64,000 bases of DNA from Bartonella apihabitans (GCF_030758755.1 NZ_CP132387.1:62001-126000), one strand, 5' to 3'; counted from the first letter of the stretch, positions 1 to 9,603 are shown. The notes: generated by a model from the letters alone, not told the origin. Numbers and translations: made by a program.

Positions 1-42
1 CATATTGATTTAGCGAGCCTGTTCTGGCTCAAGACGAAATAG
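1..42 (+). CDS. C-terminal tail of an upstream gene (possibly pstA), partial
   Basis: Frame 1 is open from the window edge to a TAG at 40–42 and encodes 13 residues ending LFWLKTK; the other two forward frames hit stops within the first 12 bases. It ends 13 bases before pstB. In most proteobacteria the gene directly before pstB is the permease pstA, so this is probably its end, but 13 residues are too few to recognise a family. The identity is inference from position only. Confidence 0.3.
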   Translation, partial: HIDLASLFWLKTK

Positions 43-55
43 GATTAGGTCGATA

Positions 56-814
56 ATGAAAATCAAGATGCGTGGTCAGGATGTCAAAGTGTTTTATGGC
101 GTCAAAGAAGCTTTACATGGTGTCAACCTTGATATTCCCGAACATCAGGTTATGGCACTGATTGGCCCGTCCGGTTGCGGGAAGTCAACGTTTCTGCGCT
201 GTCTCAATCGTATGAATGATACAATTGACGGGGCAAAAGTCACCGGTCTTATCACTCTTGACGGGCAGGATATTTATGACCCCGACATTGACGTTGTCGA
301 ATTGCGCGCCCGTGTCGGTATGGTCTTTCAAAAGCCCAATCCTTTCCCGAAGTCCATATACGAGAATGTCGCCTATGGGCCGCGTATTCACGGACTTGCC
401 AAATCACGCAAGGAACTTGATACGATTGTTGAACAAAGCCTTATCAAGGCCGGTTTGTTCGATGAGGTGAAAGACCGTTTGAACGATGCCGGAACCGGTC
501 TTTCAGGTGGTCAGCAGCAACGCTTGTGCATTGCACGCGCCATTGCGGTCAGTCCGGAAGTTATCTTGATGGATGAACCCTGTTCTGCACTCGACCCGAT
601 TGCAACAGCGCGCATTGAAGAATTGATTGATGATTTGCGCGAGAATTTTACAATTGTTATCGTCACCCATTCAATGCAGCAGGCTGCACGCGTTTCGCAA
701 TATACGGCGATGTTCCATCTGGGAGATCTCGTTGAAGTGGGCGAAACCGAGATGATGTTCACATCGCCAAAAGAGCAACGTACACAAGATTATATTACCG
801 GTCGTTTCGGTTAA
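56..814 (+). CDS. pstB: Phosphate ABC transporter ATP-binding protein PstB
   Basis: Encodes the 252-residue ATPase that powers high-affinity phosphate import through the PstSCAB inner-membrane complex. Visible motifs are the Walker A loop GPSGCGKST (about residue 38), the Q-loop region VFQKPNPFP, the ABC signature LSGGQQQR, the Walker B/D-loop [11 protein letters not shown] and the switch histidine in VTHSMQQA. The phosphate-specific variant is recognisable from [20 protein letters not shown]. Length matches the family (about 250–270). phoU follows after 17 bases, so the two are probably cotranscribed with pst permease genes lying to the left of the window. Expression in this family is normally PhoB-controlled; no Pho box is in view because the promoter would be upstream. 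Confidence 0.97.
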   Translation: MKIKMRGQDVKVFYGVKEALHGVNLDIPEHQVMALIGPSGCGKSTFLRCLNRMNDTIDGAKVTGLITLDGQDIYDPDIDVVELRARVGMVFQKPNPFPKSIYENVAYGPRIHGLAKSRKELDTIVEQSLIKAGLFDEVKDRLNDAGTGLSGGQQQRLCIARAIAVSPEVILMDEPCSALDPIATARIEELIDDLRENFTIVIVTHSMQQAARVSQYTAMFHLGDLVEVGETEMMFTSPKEQRTQDYITGRFG

Positions 815-831
815 ATTCAGGGAGCACGCTT

Positions 832-1554
832 ATGCCAATAAATCATACCGTCCGTTCATTCGATGAGGAGTTGGGCTACCTTGAAGCAAAAATTGCCAAA
901 ATGGGGACTTTTGCCAGCGAGATGATCGAAGAAGCAGTCAATGCTGTTGTGAATAATGATCTGAATCTGGCTAAAAAAGTCATTTCGGATGATATGTTTC
1001 TTGATGAAACCGAACGCGAAATTGACGAAAAGTCGGTGGCAATTATCGCCAAGCGCCAGCCAATGGCGGTGGATTTGCGCGAAATTATCGGTGCAATGCG
1101 CATTGCTGCCGATTTGGAGCGCGTTGGCGACATGGGCAAAAACATTGCAAAAAGGGCGGCGGCGATTGTTGAAAGCCGGCAACCGGCAAGCTTATATCAT
1201 GGCCTGCAATCATTCGCGACATTGACGCTCAATCAGCTCAAGGAAGTGTTGGACGCCTATGCAAGTCGATCGCTTGAACGGATTGATGCCGTGCGGAACA
1301 GGGACGAAGAGATTGACGCTATGTATACGTCTCTGTTTCGCGAGCTTCTCACTTATATGATGGAAGACCCGCGCAATATTACCGCTTGCACGCATTTGTT
1401 GTTTTGCGCCAAAAATATCGAGCGCATTGGAGATCACGCAACCAATATTGCCGAGACATTGCACTATATCATGACCGGTACATATTTGAGCACCGACCGC
1501 CCGCGCGATGATACGACCTATAAGGTTGGAGCAGACGATAAAACTGCAAAATAG
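832..1554 (+). CDS. phoU: Phosphate signalling regulator PhoU
   Basis: A 240-residue, all-helical cytoplasmic protein built from two PhoU repeats (about residues 15–105 and 120–210), each with the family's metal-contact region (DLREIIGAMRIAADLERVGD in the first; ARxx-type NIERIGDHATNIAE in the second). PhoU couples the Pst transporter to the PhoR/PhoB two-component system and prevents toxic phosphate influx. Its place directly after pstB with a GGGAGC-type ribosome site is the standard order. In many Rhizobiales phoB follows; here a gap of about 870 bases begins instead, so the response regulator is not adjacent. Confidence 0.95.
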   Translation: MPINHTVRSFDEELGYLEAKIAKMGTFASEMIEEAVNAVVNNDLNLAKKVISDDMFLDETEREIDEKSVAIIAKRQPMAVDLREIIGAMRIAADLERVGDMGKNIAKRAAAIVESRQPASLYHGLQSFATLTLNQLKEVLDAYASRSLERIDAVRNRDEEIDAMYTSLFRELLTYMMEDPRNITACTHLLFCAKNIERIGDHATNIAETLHYIMTGTYLSTDRPRDDTTYKVGADDKTAK

Positions 1555-1623
1555 CGGAAGCTGTGGCAAAAAATATCGATTATTGAAATAGCTTCCAGAA
1601 ATAGATCATATCGGGCGGATGAT

Positions 1624-1643
1624 AGCCACGTTCTATCGTGGCT
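1624..1643 (+). terminator. Hairpin after phoU
   Basis: A perfect 7-bp stem (AGCCACG / CGTGGCT) with a 6-base loop lies 70 bases after phoU and is followed by TCTTCGT. The U-tract is poor, so this is a possible transcript end rather than a textbook intrinsic terminator. Confidence 0.45.
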
Positions 1644-2429
1644 TCTTCGTATTCGTCGGTTTATTGCCCAGAATTTAGCTCTCTGAATAAGAGTTTAGCT
1701 GTCGGTTCGATTTGCTCATTGAGATTTTTTGTAATCAACCCGCATAGGCTCAGTTTGTTTAACTATTTTCATTTTTCATGAGCCAAGCAACTTATCAAAA
1801 CAGTCTGGCGGATGGGCGTTCTTTTGTTTTGCAAACCAAACCGCAAATAGCGTTTGGAATTATCCGGAGCAGGTAAGCACCGCAATATTCATCAATGAAA
1901 TTTTATTATGTTCGGCTACGGGCTTTTAAGCCGGTTCATAACAGTCGTAATTTGAAAGAAAAATGATCAAAAACAGACTTCCCGGTCATTTTTTGCCCCG
2001 TTCTGCCCGATTTTGTCGATGAAATTCATTCATCAGCTACACTTTGTGGATTTAGCGTTAATAATAAGTGAACAGGCAGTCTTGTCGAGCCGTAACAAGA
2101 CGACTGAAAAGTCGGGAGAGGAAATTTTACTGATAGCCAAAAAATTTAAAAATAGATAAATAAAACAAATAGTTATGATAATTATTCAGCTCTCCTTTTA
2201 TCATTCAACGACTATTTTCAAAATAATGTTTTAAGGACCCAAAAAGAGTGGTGCAAAACGCAGTTAATAGTTTTTAAAAGGTTTAAAGTCATAGTGTTTT
2301 TAAAGCTTTTAGCCCTTTAAAACGCGCATTGACAAAAGTGACGCGAAAAATCTGCCTTCATTTGGCCTTTTTTTGCTTTTGTTTTTACGGGTGAGAAAGA
2401 AAACGAAAAACAGGAATGGTATTGGAAAG
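1644..2429. other. Long intergenic stretch
   Basis: About 790 bases without a convincing gene on either strand; it becomes AT-rich toward the right end. A TTGACA hexamer at about 2329 could be a -35 element for the following lipoprotein gene, but no good -10 stands 16–18 bases after it. I see no tRNA, repeat or pseudogene that I recognise. Confidence 0.4.
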
Positions 2430-3461
2430 ATGAAAAAACTCCGTTGGGCAAGTACCGCTGCTATTATGCTCGCACCGCTCGTCGTTACTGGATGTGCATC
2501 AAACCATTTATTCGGTCATAAAAATACCAATCAACAAGCCTCTTTTCCGTTGACAGAACGCACTTGCCTGATGCGGGCAATGTATTTTGAATCAAACCGC
2601 TCAAGCCGCGACGGTATGATTGCTGTAGGAACTGTGGTTATGAACCGCGTGAATTCCACAGCCTATCCGAAGACAATTTGCGGCGTTGTCGGGCAACCCA
2701 ACCAGTTTGCTCCCGGTGTTTTGACAAAACCGATGAGTGAACCTGCTGCAATGGCAAGAGCCGGTGAAGCCGCTGACGCTGTTTTGCGCGGCGAGCGTGC
2801 CAAAAAAAGTAAAAACGCGATGTTTTTTCACACCGCCGGATTAACCTTCCCGTATAAAAATATCCATTATGTGCAAGTCGCCGGTGGTAACGCATTTTAT
2901 GAAAAGCGCGGTCGCAATGGCGAACTGCAAGTGCCTACCAATGATGCACCTTATGATGTAGCGTTTGCTTTTGCTCAAGAAAAGAACGGCAATGCACCGC
3001 AATTCACAACGCCGGGGCGGGGAGCTCAGCCGGTAGCACCGAAAGCCGTTTCGGAGCCTGCACCTGCACTTCCGGTCAAGACAGCTCCAACGAGCGAACC
3101 TGTGATGATTGCTCAGGCTCAACCTGTACCGGTTGAAGCCAAACCATTTGCGTCACAGAAAAGCGTAGCTACTCATCAAACCAATACGGTTGTAGTAGAC
3201 GCAAAACCGGCAGCTTCCCATGCAAAACCGGTTGAAAAGGCTCAAGAGCCTTACCTACCTTTCCAGACAGCTCCTACACCTGCACCAAAACAGGTTATGG
3301 TTGCCGATGCGCATTATAATTATGCCCCGAAACCAGCAGCCCGTTCGGTGAACCATACACAAACAGGTTCGACGACCGTTGGTTATCCGACCCCGTCAAA
3401 AGAGAAGATCGATGAAATTGGCGCTCTTTTGCAAAAACAGGATAAGAACAAACGGTTCTGA
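2430..3461 (+). CDS. SleB/CwlJ-type cell wall hydrolase, lipoprotein
   Basis: The protein (343 residues from the ATG at 2430) starts with a lipoprotein signal: KK, a hydrophobic stretch and the lipobox VTGC, so it should be anchored in the envelope. Residues about 45–150 form a Hydrolase_2 (SleB/CwlJ) domain: TCLMRAMYFES with the catalytic-type glutamate, then GTVVMNRV and NAMFFHTA. The rest is a Pro/Ala/Lys-rich low-complexity linker (many APxPVK and PAPKQ units) with no recognised domain. The family cleaves peptidoglycan. The start at 2430 is preferred over 2373 because it opens the signal peptide directly. It stands alone, with a strong terminator 60 bases downstream. Confidence 0.88.
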   Translation: MKKLRWASTAAIMLAPLVVTGCASNHLFGHKNTNQQASFPLTERTCLMRAMYFESNRSSRDGMIAVGTVVMNRVNSTAYPKTICGVVGQPNQFAPGVLTKPMSEPAAMARAGEAADAVLRGERAKKSKNAMFFHTAGLTFPYKNIHYVQVAGGNAFYEKRGRNGELQVPTNDAPYDVAFAFAQEKNGNAPQFTTPGRGAQPVAPKAVSEPAPALPVKTAPTSEPVMIAQAQPVPVEAKPFASQKSVATHQTNTVVVDAKPAASHAKPVEKAQEPYLPFQTAPTPAPKQVMVADAHYNYAPKPAARSVNHTQTGSTTVGYPTPSKEKIDEIGALLQKQDKNKRF

Positions 3462-3519
3462 TGAATTTTCGTGAAATAGCCTGATTGAAGGCGCATTTTA
3501 CAATCAACCTCATGCATCA

Positions 3520-3547
3520 AGCCCGCATTAAATTGCGGGCTTTTTAT
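3520..3547 (+). terminator. Intrinsic terminator of the hydrolase gene
   Basis: AGCCCGCA/TGCGGGCT stem of 8 bp with a TTAAAT loop, followed directly by TTTTATT. Confidence 0.85.
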
Positions 3548-3949
3548 TGGGGTCTCGTTTTCCGGCCGTTTTTGCCGACTTGTTTTCGTAGCCCCTGTTA
3601 CGGTTTTCAAACTTTCAGCATGTTTTGTATTCGCCAGTGAATTTTAGAGCATGCTGTTTTTTAAAGGAAATATAAAACGGTAATATTCGTCTTCGCATTG
3701 TTTTTATAAAATTTATTAAATTTCGAAAATAATAAAATAATCGAACAGTAAACGAAATATTTTGTATATATTCTTTTCTGGAAACGACTTTATATAGATC
3801 TAATAACGATTATTTTTTATTTTAAAAAATAACATTGTATAAGTTTTAAAAAACCCGCCACATGAATGCGGCGGGTCGGGGTTTAGTGGGTTCCAACATT
3901 GCGGATGTTTAAAATGCTTGGGAACCAGAGAATTTTATCTTTTTTATGC
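3548..3949. other. AT-rich convergent intergenic region
   Basis: Lies between two convergent genes. Apart from the two terminators at its edges it is AT-rich (especially 3660–3850) and carries no gene I can support. Confidence 0.4.
3845..3876 (-). terminator. Intrinsic terminator of the PQQ dehydrogenase gene
   Basis: ACCCGCC/GGCGGGT 7-bp stem, read leftward it is followed by TTTTTTAAAACTT. It lies 75 bases beyond the stop of the leftward dehydrogenase gene. Confidence 0.75.
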
Positions 3950-6319
3950 CTAATCCTTCAAAGCATAAGCAATGACATAATCCCCCCGTTTCGGATTTTG
4001 GCGGGCACCACCTGCGGTAATGACAATATATTGTTTGCCGGTTTTGGGCGAAATATAGGTCATAGGGCCGCCTTGGCTGCCGACAGGCAAACGCGACTTC
4101 CAGATTTCTTTGCCTGTTCGGCTATCGAACGCACGCAAATAGAAATCCTGCGTTCCGGCAAAGAACACAAGGCCGGATTGTGTTGCTAAAGAGAGGCGAA
4201 GTGTCGGCATTCCGATAGGAACGGGCACACCGAGTGCGATATTGAGCGGTCCCGTATCCCTGACAGTGCCAACCGGAACCTGCCAGACAATCTTACGGGT
4301 TTTGAGATCAATTGCCGACATTGTGCCAAAAGGCGGTTTCTGACAGGGTACGCCAAGCGGCGAAAGAAAGCGCATGCGCATAGCACCGAAAGGTGTTCCG
4401 GCCATGGGCACAATGCCCATTTCAATGCCGGATGCACTTTCTGGAATATCTTTGCGCTCGACAAGATAATTGGCAAGGCCGAGCCTCATATCATTGACGA
4501 AGACATAGTTCAATGTCGGATCAATCGAGACAGATCCCCAATTCATACCGCCGAGCGAACCCGGCATTTGTAATGAATAATCAAGTCCCGGAGGAGTGAA
4601 CACACCCTGATGACGCATTTTGGCAAATTCGATCCGGCATAGAAGCTTGTCGAATGGCGTGGTGCCCCACATATCGGCTTCTGTTAGAGTTGCATTGCCG
4701 AATGACGGCATTCCAACCGAGAAACGCTGTGTTGGTGAATAACGCTCACCGGCAACATTCCCCTGCGGTACCGGTTTTTCTTCGACATCCGCAATCGGTT
4801 CGCCGGTTTCACGGTTGAGCAGGAAGATCTCTCCCTGTTTAGTGACCTGAACGAGTGCCGGTACGATATTGCCGTCATTATCGGGTGCGTCAAGCAGGAC
4901 AGGTTGTGCGGGCGTATCAAAATCCCAAATGTCATGATGCACAAATTGGTAATGCCAACGCACCTCGCCGGTCTTCACATCGACAGCCACAACGGAAGAG
5001 GAATATTTATCGTCTTCGGCTGTGCGATAGCCCGCCCAGAAATCGGGGGTTGAATTCCCCGTCGGTAAATAGACAAGTCCGAGTTTTTCGTCATATGACA
5101 TTGCCGCCCAGACATTCGGTGTTCCACGGGTATAGGTTTGCCCTTCCGGCGGAAGTCCATGAATATCCGGATTACCGGGATCCCAAGCCCAGACAAGATG
5201 GCCATCTTTTACATCATAGGCTCTGACAACCCCCGGCGGTTCATCGGTCGAGAAATTGTCGGCCACACGCCCGCCGACAATGACAACGTCACCGGCAACA
5301 AGGGGTGTCGATGTTTGCTGGTAATAACCGGGTTTAACTTCACCCATGCCGACTTTAAGGTCGACAGTGCCTTTATCCCCGAATTCTTCACAAGGTTTTC
5401 CGGTTGCCGCATCAAGTGCAATGAGTCTTGCGTCTCCGGTTGGCAAAAACAGACGTGCCTGACAAGTCGCATCAGCTTTCACACCTTTGACCGGTTGCGT
5501 TTCATGATAACCCAAGCCGCGGCAGCGTTGCCAGTTCGGTCCTGTTCCATGAGGGTCGAACATCCAGTTCTGTTCACCACTATCAACATCGAATGAAAGC
5601 ACCTTGCCATAGGCTGTACAAACATAAAGATTGGTGCCGATCTGTAGCGGGGTGTTCTGGTCTTCTGCCCCCGAACCGTTACTTTGGGGAATGTCTCCGG
5701 TATGGGCAATCCAGGCCATATCAAGTTTTTTGATATTGGCAGGCGTTATCTGGTCAAGGGCTGCAAAGCGGCTACCATGATCGTCATTGCCCCAGCTTTT
5801 CCAGTCTTTTTGTTCATTAGCCGGTTGCACCGGTCGTGCAGGCGTGGCTTTTTCTGCCGCGTGGATGACATTTTTCGGTATAAACGAACTCACAATTGTT
5901 GCCGCCATGCTGATAAACACCAAACCGGCTAGAACAAGAGATGCAGAACCTGCGATTTTCCCCTGTTTTTTTGCCATCGGTCTATAGGCAAGCAACACCA
6001 GAAAAAAGGCCACAGACAAAGCAAAGAGATTGGAAAATTGCTGCCAGTAATCAAGCCCCGCTTCATGATAAGACCATAATGCACTCATCACATAAATAAA
6101 AGCGAAGATCCATACACTGAAACGGTTGAGCCGGATCATGAACAAACCCGACAGAAGCAACAGGATACCGAGCGCCAGATAATACCATGTGCGGCTGCCA
6201 AGATAAATGAGATAGCCGCCAAGAAGAGTGAAATAAAGCCCCGCTGCCAATACCAGCAAGCTTAACAGAATAACCAGACAAACGGTTATTCTCGACGGGC
6301 CATTTTTGAACTTTATCAT
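3950..6319 (-). CDS. Membrane-bound PQQ-dependent dehydrogenase (glucose/quinate/shikimate family)
   Basis: A 789-residue quinoprotein. About 125 N-terminal residues form five membrane segments, followed by a periplasmic eight-bladed PQQ beta-propeller with repeated tryptophan-docking motifs. The run WHYQFVHHDIWDFD carries the aspartate used by this family for catalysis. It oxidises a sugar or cyclic polyol in the periplasm and passes electrons to ubiquinone. Length fits both Gcd (glucose) and QuiA (quinate); the sequence alone does not let me choose. The ATG at 6319 has a GGGAAG ribosome site; the longer start at 6388 has none. No PQQ synthesis genes are in the window. A terminator follows. 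Confidence 0.9.
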   Translation of the reverse strand: MIKFKNGPSRITVCLVILLSLLVLAAGLYFTLLGGYLIYLGSRTWYYLALGILLLLSGLFMIRLNRFSVWIFAFIYVMSALWSYHEAGLDYWQQFSNLFALSVAFFLVLLAYRPMAKKQGKIAGSASLVLAGLVFISMAATIVSSFIPKNVIHAAEKATPARPVQPANEQKDWKSWGNDDHGSRFAALDQITPANIKKLDMAWIAHTGDIPQSNGSGAEDQNTPLQIGTNLYVCTAYGKVLSFDVDSGEQNWMFDPHGTGPNWQRCRGLGYHETQPVKGVKADATCQARLFLPTGDARLIALDAATGKPCEEFGDKGTVDLKVGMGEVKPGYYQQTSTPLVAGDVVIVGGRVADNFSTDEPPGVVRAYDVKDGHLVWAWDPGNPDIHGLPPEGQTYTRGTPNVWAAMSYDEKLGLVYLPTGNSTPDFWAGYRTAEDDKYSSSVVAVDVKTGEVRWHYQFVHHDIWDFDTPAQPVLLDAPDNDGNIVPALVQVTKQGEIFLLNRETGEPIADVEEKPVPQGNVAGERYSPTQRFSVGMPSFGNATLTEADMWGTTPFDKLLCRIEFAKMRHQGVFTPPGLDYSLQMPGSLGGMNWGSVSIDPTLNYVFVNDMRLGLANYLVERKDIPESASGIEMGIVPMAGTPFGAMRMRFLSPLGVPCQKPPFGTMSAIDLKTRKIVWQVPVGTVRDTGPLNIALGVPVPIGMPTLRLSLATQSGLVFFAGTQDFYLRAFDSRTGKEIWKSRLPVGSQGGPMTYISPKTGKQYIVITAGGARQNPKRGDYVIAYALKD

Positions 6320-6399
6320 TTGAACTTCCCACTGATTGGAAACAAATTCGGGGTTTTTCAGATTGTTGTTTTCGGAAAGCTTTTGCATAAAGTCAAAAC

Positions 6400-6715
6400 A
6401 GCGTCAATTCGACAGCCGTTCATATGAGTGTGATGAATGAGAGTATTTATAATATAAAAATTTAATAATAATTTATATAACAATTTTTTATTTGATTAAT
6501 ATTCATTTTAAAATAATTTTATATATATTATTCTGGAAAATATAATTATATAATATAAATATCGAATTATAATAATTCAAAAATATAAAATAAATGACAC
6601 TGTTTTTTGGATAAAAAATAATTATATTTATTTAAATTGATTATAAATTGAACACTATAAAGTTATAACAAAAGATACTGTATAAAAAGAAAACACTGGA
6701 AAAGGCTAGGGGAAA
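6400..6715. other. Extremely AT-rich spacer between the dehydrogenase and tRNA-Gly
   Basis: Nearly all A/T for about 280 bases, far more than the surrounding genes, with no open frame of note. It must contain the promoter of the leftward dehydrogenase. Such tracts are typical targets of nucleoid-silencing proteins and of transferred DNA. Confidence 0.6.
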
Positions 6716-6727
6716 CATTCACAGAGT

Positions 6728-6801
6728 TGGAGCGGGTAGCGGGAATCGAACCCGCGCGTTCAGCTTGGGAAGCTGACAGGCTACCATTACATCATACCCG
6801 C
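6728..6801 (-). tRNA. tRNA-Gly (anticodon CCC)
   Basis: Read on the minus strand it folds as a standard cloverleaf: acceptor GCGGGTA/TACCCGC, a D arm with GGTAG, anticodon stem TCAGC/GCTGA enclosing TTCCCAA (anticodon CCC), T arm with GGTTCGATTCC, discriminator T and an encoded CCA. It reads GGG glycine codons. Confidence 0.95.
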
Positions 6802-6885
6802 AAAATGCGTGACACACGGATGCAATCTTTAATGCTTTTTGTCAAGCACCCTCTCATCAAAGTGGTTTAAAATGTTTTGACAGTT

Positions 6886-7949
6886 TCAAGCCCTGCGCCT
6901 GATAATTCGAGCCGAGATCACGCCCGTAGAGAGATTTCGGTGCCTCAACATATGCTCATAAACGAGATGACCGACGATTTGCCCGTGTTCGAGGATGAAG
7001 GGAACTTCATGGCTTCGCACTTCGAGAACGGCGCGCGAGCCTTTGCCACCAGCTTCATTGTTACCGAAACCGGGGTCGAAGAAACCGGCATAGTGAACAC
7101 GGAATTCGCCAATCAACGGGTCAAACGGTGTCATTTCGGCAGCAAAGAGCGGCGGAACGTGAACGGCTTCGCGTGAAACGAGAATATAGAACTCGTCCGG
7201 ATCAAGGATAAGCGAATGCGAACCCCGATCATAAATCGGTTCCCAAAAATCGAGCACATCGGCCACGCCACGCTTGTCGACGTCGATAACGCCGGTATGA
7301 TGTTTGCCGCGATAGCCGACAAGTCCCGAAGAATTGCCTGTAAGATCAATCGAAAGCCCGACACCGCTTGCGGTAATATTGGGGTGTTCGTCGGAAACCA
7401 GCATTTCTTTTTTATGGAGGGCCAAAAGTTCGCTTTCATTCAACCCGCTCTTGCCTTTACGGAAACGGATTTGCGACAGTCTTGAACCGGTGCGGACAAT
7501 AACAGGAAATGTACGCGGGCTTATTTCGAGATAAAGTTGTCCATGATAACCACTGGTGACCTTATCAAATTCTTGTGCGTAATCGGTTATAATGCGGGTA
7601 AAAATATCAAGCCGTCCGGTTGAACTTTTCGGATTGGCAGAGGCACTCAATTCGTCAGAAAGAGCGAGTGTCTCGATAAGCGGTACAATATAAACGCACC
7701 CCGTTTCAAGCACGGCGCCATTTTCGAGATCGAATTCATGAAGTTTGAATTGTTCAAGCTTATCAATTACTTGTTTTTCAGGACCGGGAGAAAAGAAGCA
7801 CGGACACGATAGGCTTTTTTGCCCAATCGCAAATCGAGACTGGCCGGTTGTATCTGATCTTTGTCTAACGGGCGATCCGATTTCAAAATATTGTTTTCAA
7901 ATAAACCCTGAATATCGCTATCTGCCAGAATGCCGCTTGAGCGTGCCAT
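6886..7949 (-). pseudogene. dcd: 2'-deoxycytidine 5'-triphosphate deaminase, frameshifted
   Basis: Deaminates dCTP to dUTP for thymidylate synthesis. Homology runs in two frames: codons from the ATG at 7949 to RASFLP (60 residues, stop at 7767), and then a second frame giving GPEKQVIDKLEQF and on to the stop at 6886. Joining them needs one extra base where CTCCCGGTCC (about 7781–7790, minus strand) would be CTCCCGGGTCC; the product would be about 354 residues, the usual length of this long alphaproteobacterial Dcd type. Visible family features are SLDLRLGKKAYRVRASF and, in the second half, LILDPDEFYILVSREAV. Either a one-base sequence error or a recent inactivation. Confidence 0.85.
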
Positions 7950-8035
7950 GATGACTACCTTTTCCTGTTTTCCATTCTCTCTTTAACCTGTTCACGGATT
8001 GACGCAAGCGGTTGAAGGGCATATGGAAGGTTTAT

Positions 8036-8163
8036 CCCGTGGTGATTTGGGCCGGCCGGCTTGCAGCCACGCTTGGGGTTATGGAATATAAACGCGTTCG
8101 GATGACAACGTAAAGTCTTCGGTGCCGTTTCCATTCAATCCTCTTGAAATGCTAAAAGGCCGT
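8036..8163 (+). promoter_or_regulatory. SAM-II riboswitch (metA/SAM-alpha RNA) before metZ
   Basis: The conserved SAM-II core is easy to see: P1 strand CGTGG (8038–8042), the loop TGATTTGG, GGCCGGCTTGCAG, and the P1 partner CCACG (8067–8071). The 3' element GCTAAAAGGCC (8151–8161) supplies the pseudoknot partner for the GGCC in the loop. In most members this element follows P1 within about 15 bases; here about 80 bases intervene and contain ATGGAA (8081–8086) complementary to TTCCAT (8129–8134), so the third loop seems to carry an extra hairpin. The metZ start codon lies 81 bases further on. S-adenosylmethionine binding would hide the ribosome site or stop expression when methionine is plentiful. 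Confidence 0.85.
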
Positions 8164-8244
8164 AAGATCAAGCGGACTTTTGGCATCTTGTTTTTCAATC
8201 TTTACCATGACGGCAAAGGTTTTTTTGATGAAAGCAGGTGACTT

Positions 8245-9438
8245 ATGACACTTAATCCGCATCGTAAATACCGTACCGCTACAGAAATGGTTCATGCGGG
8301 GACTCAACGCTCTCCATATGGAGAAGTCTGTGAAGCGATTTATTTAACCCAGGGCTTTACCTATCCGAGTGCCGAAGCGGCCGAAAGGCGTTTCGACGGC
8401 GAGGATCCGGGCTTTGTCTATTCACGTTATGCCAATCCGACCAACGATATGTTTGAAAAACGTATGTGTACGTTGGAAGGGGCTGAAAGTGCACGCGCAC
8501 TTGCTTCGGGGATGGCCGCTGTCTCGACAGCTATTTTATGTTTTGTGAAAGCTGGCGACCATTTTGTTGCAGCCCGTTCCATGTTCGGTTCCTGCCGTTA
8601 TATCATTGAAAAAGTTTTACCCCGTTATGGTGTCGAGGTTTCAATCATTGACGGGCGCAACATTGAAAATTGGGAAAAGGCAATTCGCCCCAATACACGC
8701 GGGATATTTTTTGAAACACCGGCCAATCCGACTTTGGAAATGGTCGACATTAAAGCGGTTTCGGAACTTGCCCATAAAGTTGGCGCAACTGTGATTGTCG
8801 ATAATGTATTCGCCACTCCGCTTTATCAGAAGCCTCTCGAACTTGGTGCTGATGTGGTTGTCTATTCTACCACCAAACATATTGACGGGCATGGGCGTTG
8901 CCTCGGTGGAATGGTTTTATCGAGTGAAGAATGGATGACAGAAAATTTTCAGGACTTCTTCCGTCATACCGGACCCGGAATGAGCCCCTATGTTGCATGG
9001 CTCATGTTGAAAAGTCTTGAAACGCTCCCGCTTCGTGTCGAGGAAATGACACGCTCGGCAGCAAAACTTGCCGATTTTATCAGCGGGCATAAGGCAGTTG
9101 CAAAATGCGTTTATCCCGGACGTGATGACCACCCGCAAAGGGATATTGTAAAAAAACAGATGACGGGCGGTTCGACAATGATTGCCTTTGAATTGAAGGG
9201 TGGCAAAAAGGCGGCTTTTTCCTTCTGCAATCATCTGACAATACCGCTTATTTCCAATAATCTTGGAGATACACGCTCCATCATGACCCATCCGGCAACC
9301 ACAACGCACCAGAGCATCGGCCCCGAAGCACGTGCCGAACTTGGCATTAGTGACGGATTGTTGCGTTTTTCGGTTGGTCTCGAAGATGTCGACGATTTGC
9401 TGGAAGATGTCGAACAGGCATTGAACGCGACACTCTGA
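8245..9438 (+). CDS. metZ: O-succinylhomoserine sulfhydrylase MetZ
   Basis: A 397-residue PLP enzyme of the Cys/Met-metabolism family that makes homocysteine from O-succinylhomoserine and sulfide, the direct sulfhydrylation route to methionine. The PLP lysine lies in YSTTKHIDGHGR; the substrate/PLP region YSRYANPTNDMFE and the C-terminal THPATTTHQS motif are also present. Length is typical. The ATG is preceded by AGGTG. A SAM-II riboswitch lies in the leader, so synthesis should fall when S-adenosylmethionine is high. The gene is monocistronic: a strong terminator follows within 35 bases. Confidence 0.95.
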   Translation: MTLNPHRKYRTATEMVHAGTQRSPYGEVCEAIYLTQGFTYPSAEAAERRFDGEDPGFVYSRYANPTNDMFEKRMCTLEGAESARALASGMAAVSTAILCFVKAGDHFVAARSMFGSCRYIIEKVLPRYGVEVSIIDGRNIENWEKAIRPNTRGIFFETPANPTLEMVDIKAVSELAHKVGATVIVDNVFATPLYQKPLELGADVVVYSTTKHIDGHGRCLGGMVLSSEEWMTENFQDFFRHTGPGMSPYVAWLMLKSLETLPLRVEEMTRSAAKLADFISGHKAVAKCVYPGRDDHPQRDIVKKQMTGGSTMIAFELKGGKKAAFSFCNHLTIPLISNNLGDTRSIMTHPATTTHQSIGPEARAELGISDGLLRFSVGLEDVDDLLEDVEQALNATL

Positions 9439-9469
9439 TAAATCATTATCCGGAGTGTTCAAAAATATG

Positions 9470-9503
9470 AGCGCGAGCATTTTAAAAAGCTTGCGCTTTT
9501 TTA
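9470..9503 (+). terminator. Intrinsic terminator of metZ
   Basis: AGCGCGAGC pairs with GCTTGCGCT (9 bp, one G-T) around a 10-base loop and is followed by six T. Confidence 0.85.
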
Positions 9504-9603
9504 ATATGGTCTACATTCAGGATTATCTATTCAAGGGGGATAATGCCGGAGCACAAATGTGCTTTCGCTATACGCCGGTTCATAAATTGGTTATAACGAC
9601 TTC

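Noticed and set aside
2329..2360. Sigma-70 promoter (TTGACA) before the SleB-like gene
   Set aside because: No acceptable -10 hexamer at 16–18 bases, so it was not listed as a promoter.
3548..6727. Direct repeat of the tRNA-Gly 3' end left of the PQQ dehydrogenase
   Set aside because: No matching sequence beyond short GC-rich similarity in the terminator.
7767..7949. Independent 60-residue protein in front of dcd
   Set aside because: The sequence is the conserved N-terminus of Dcd itself; treating it as a separate gene would ignore the one-base break.
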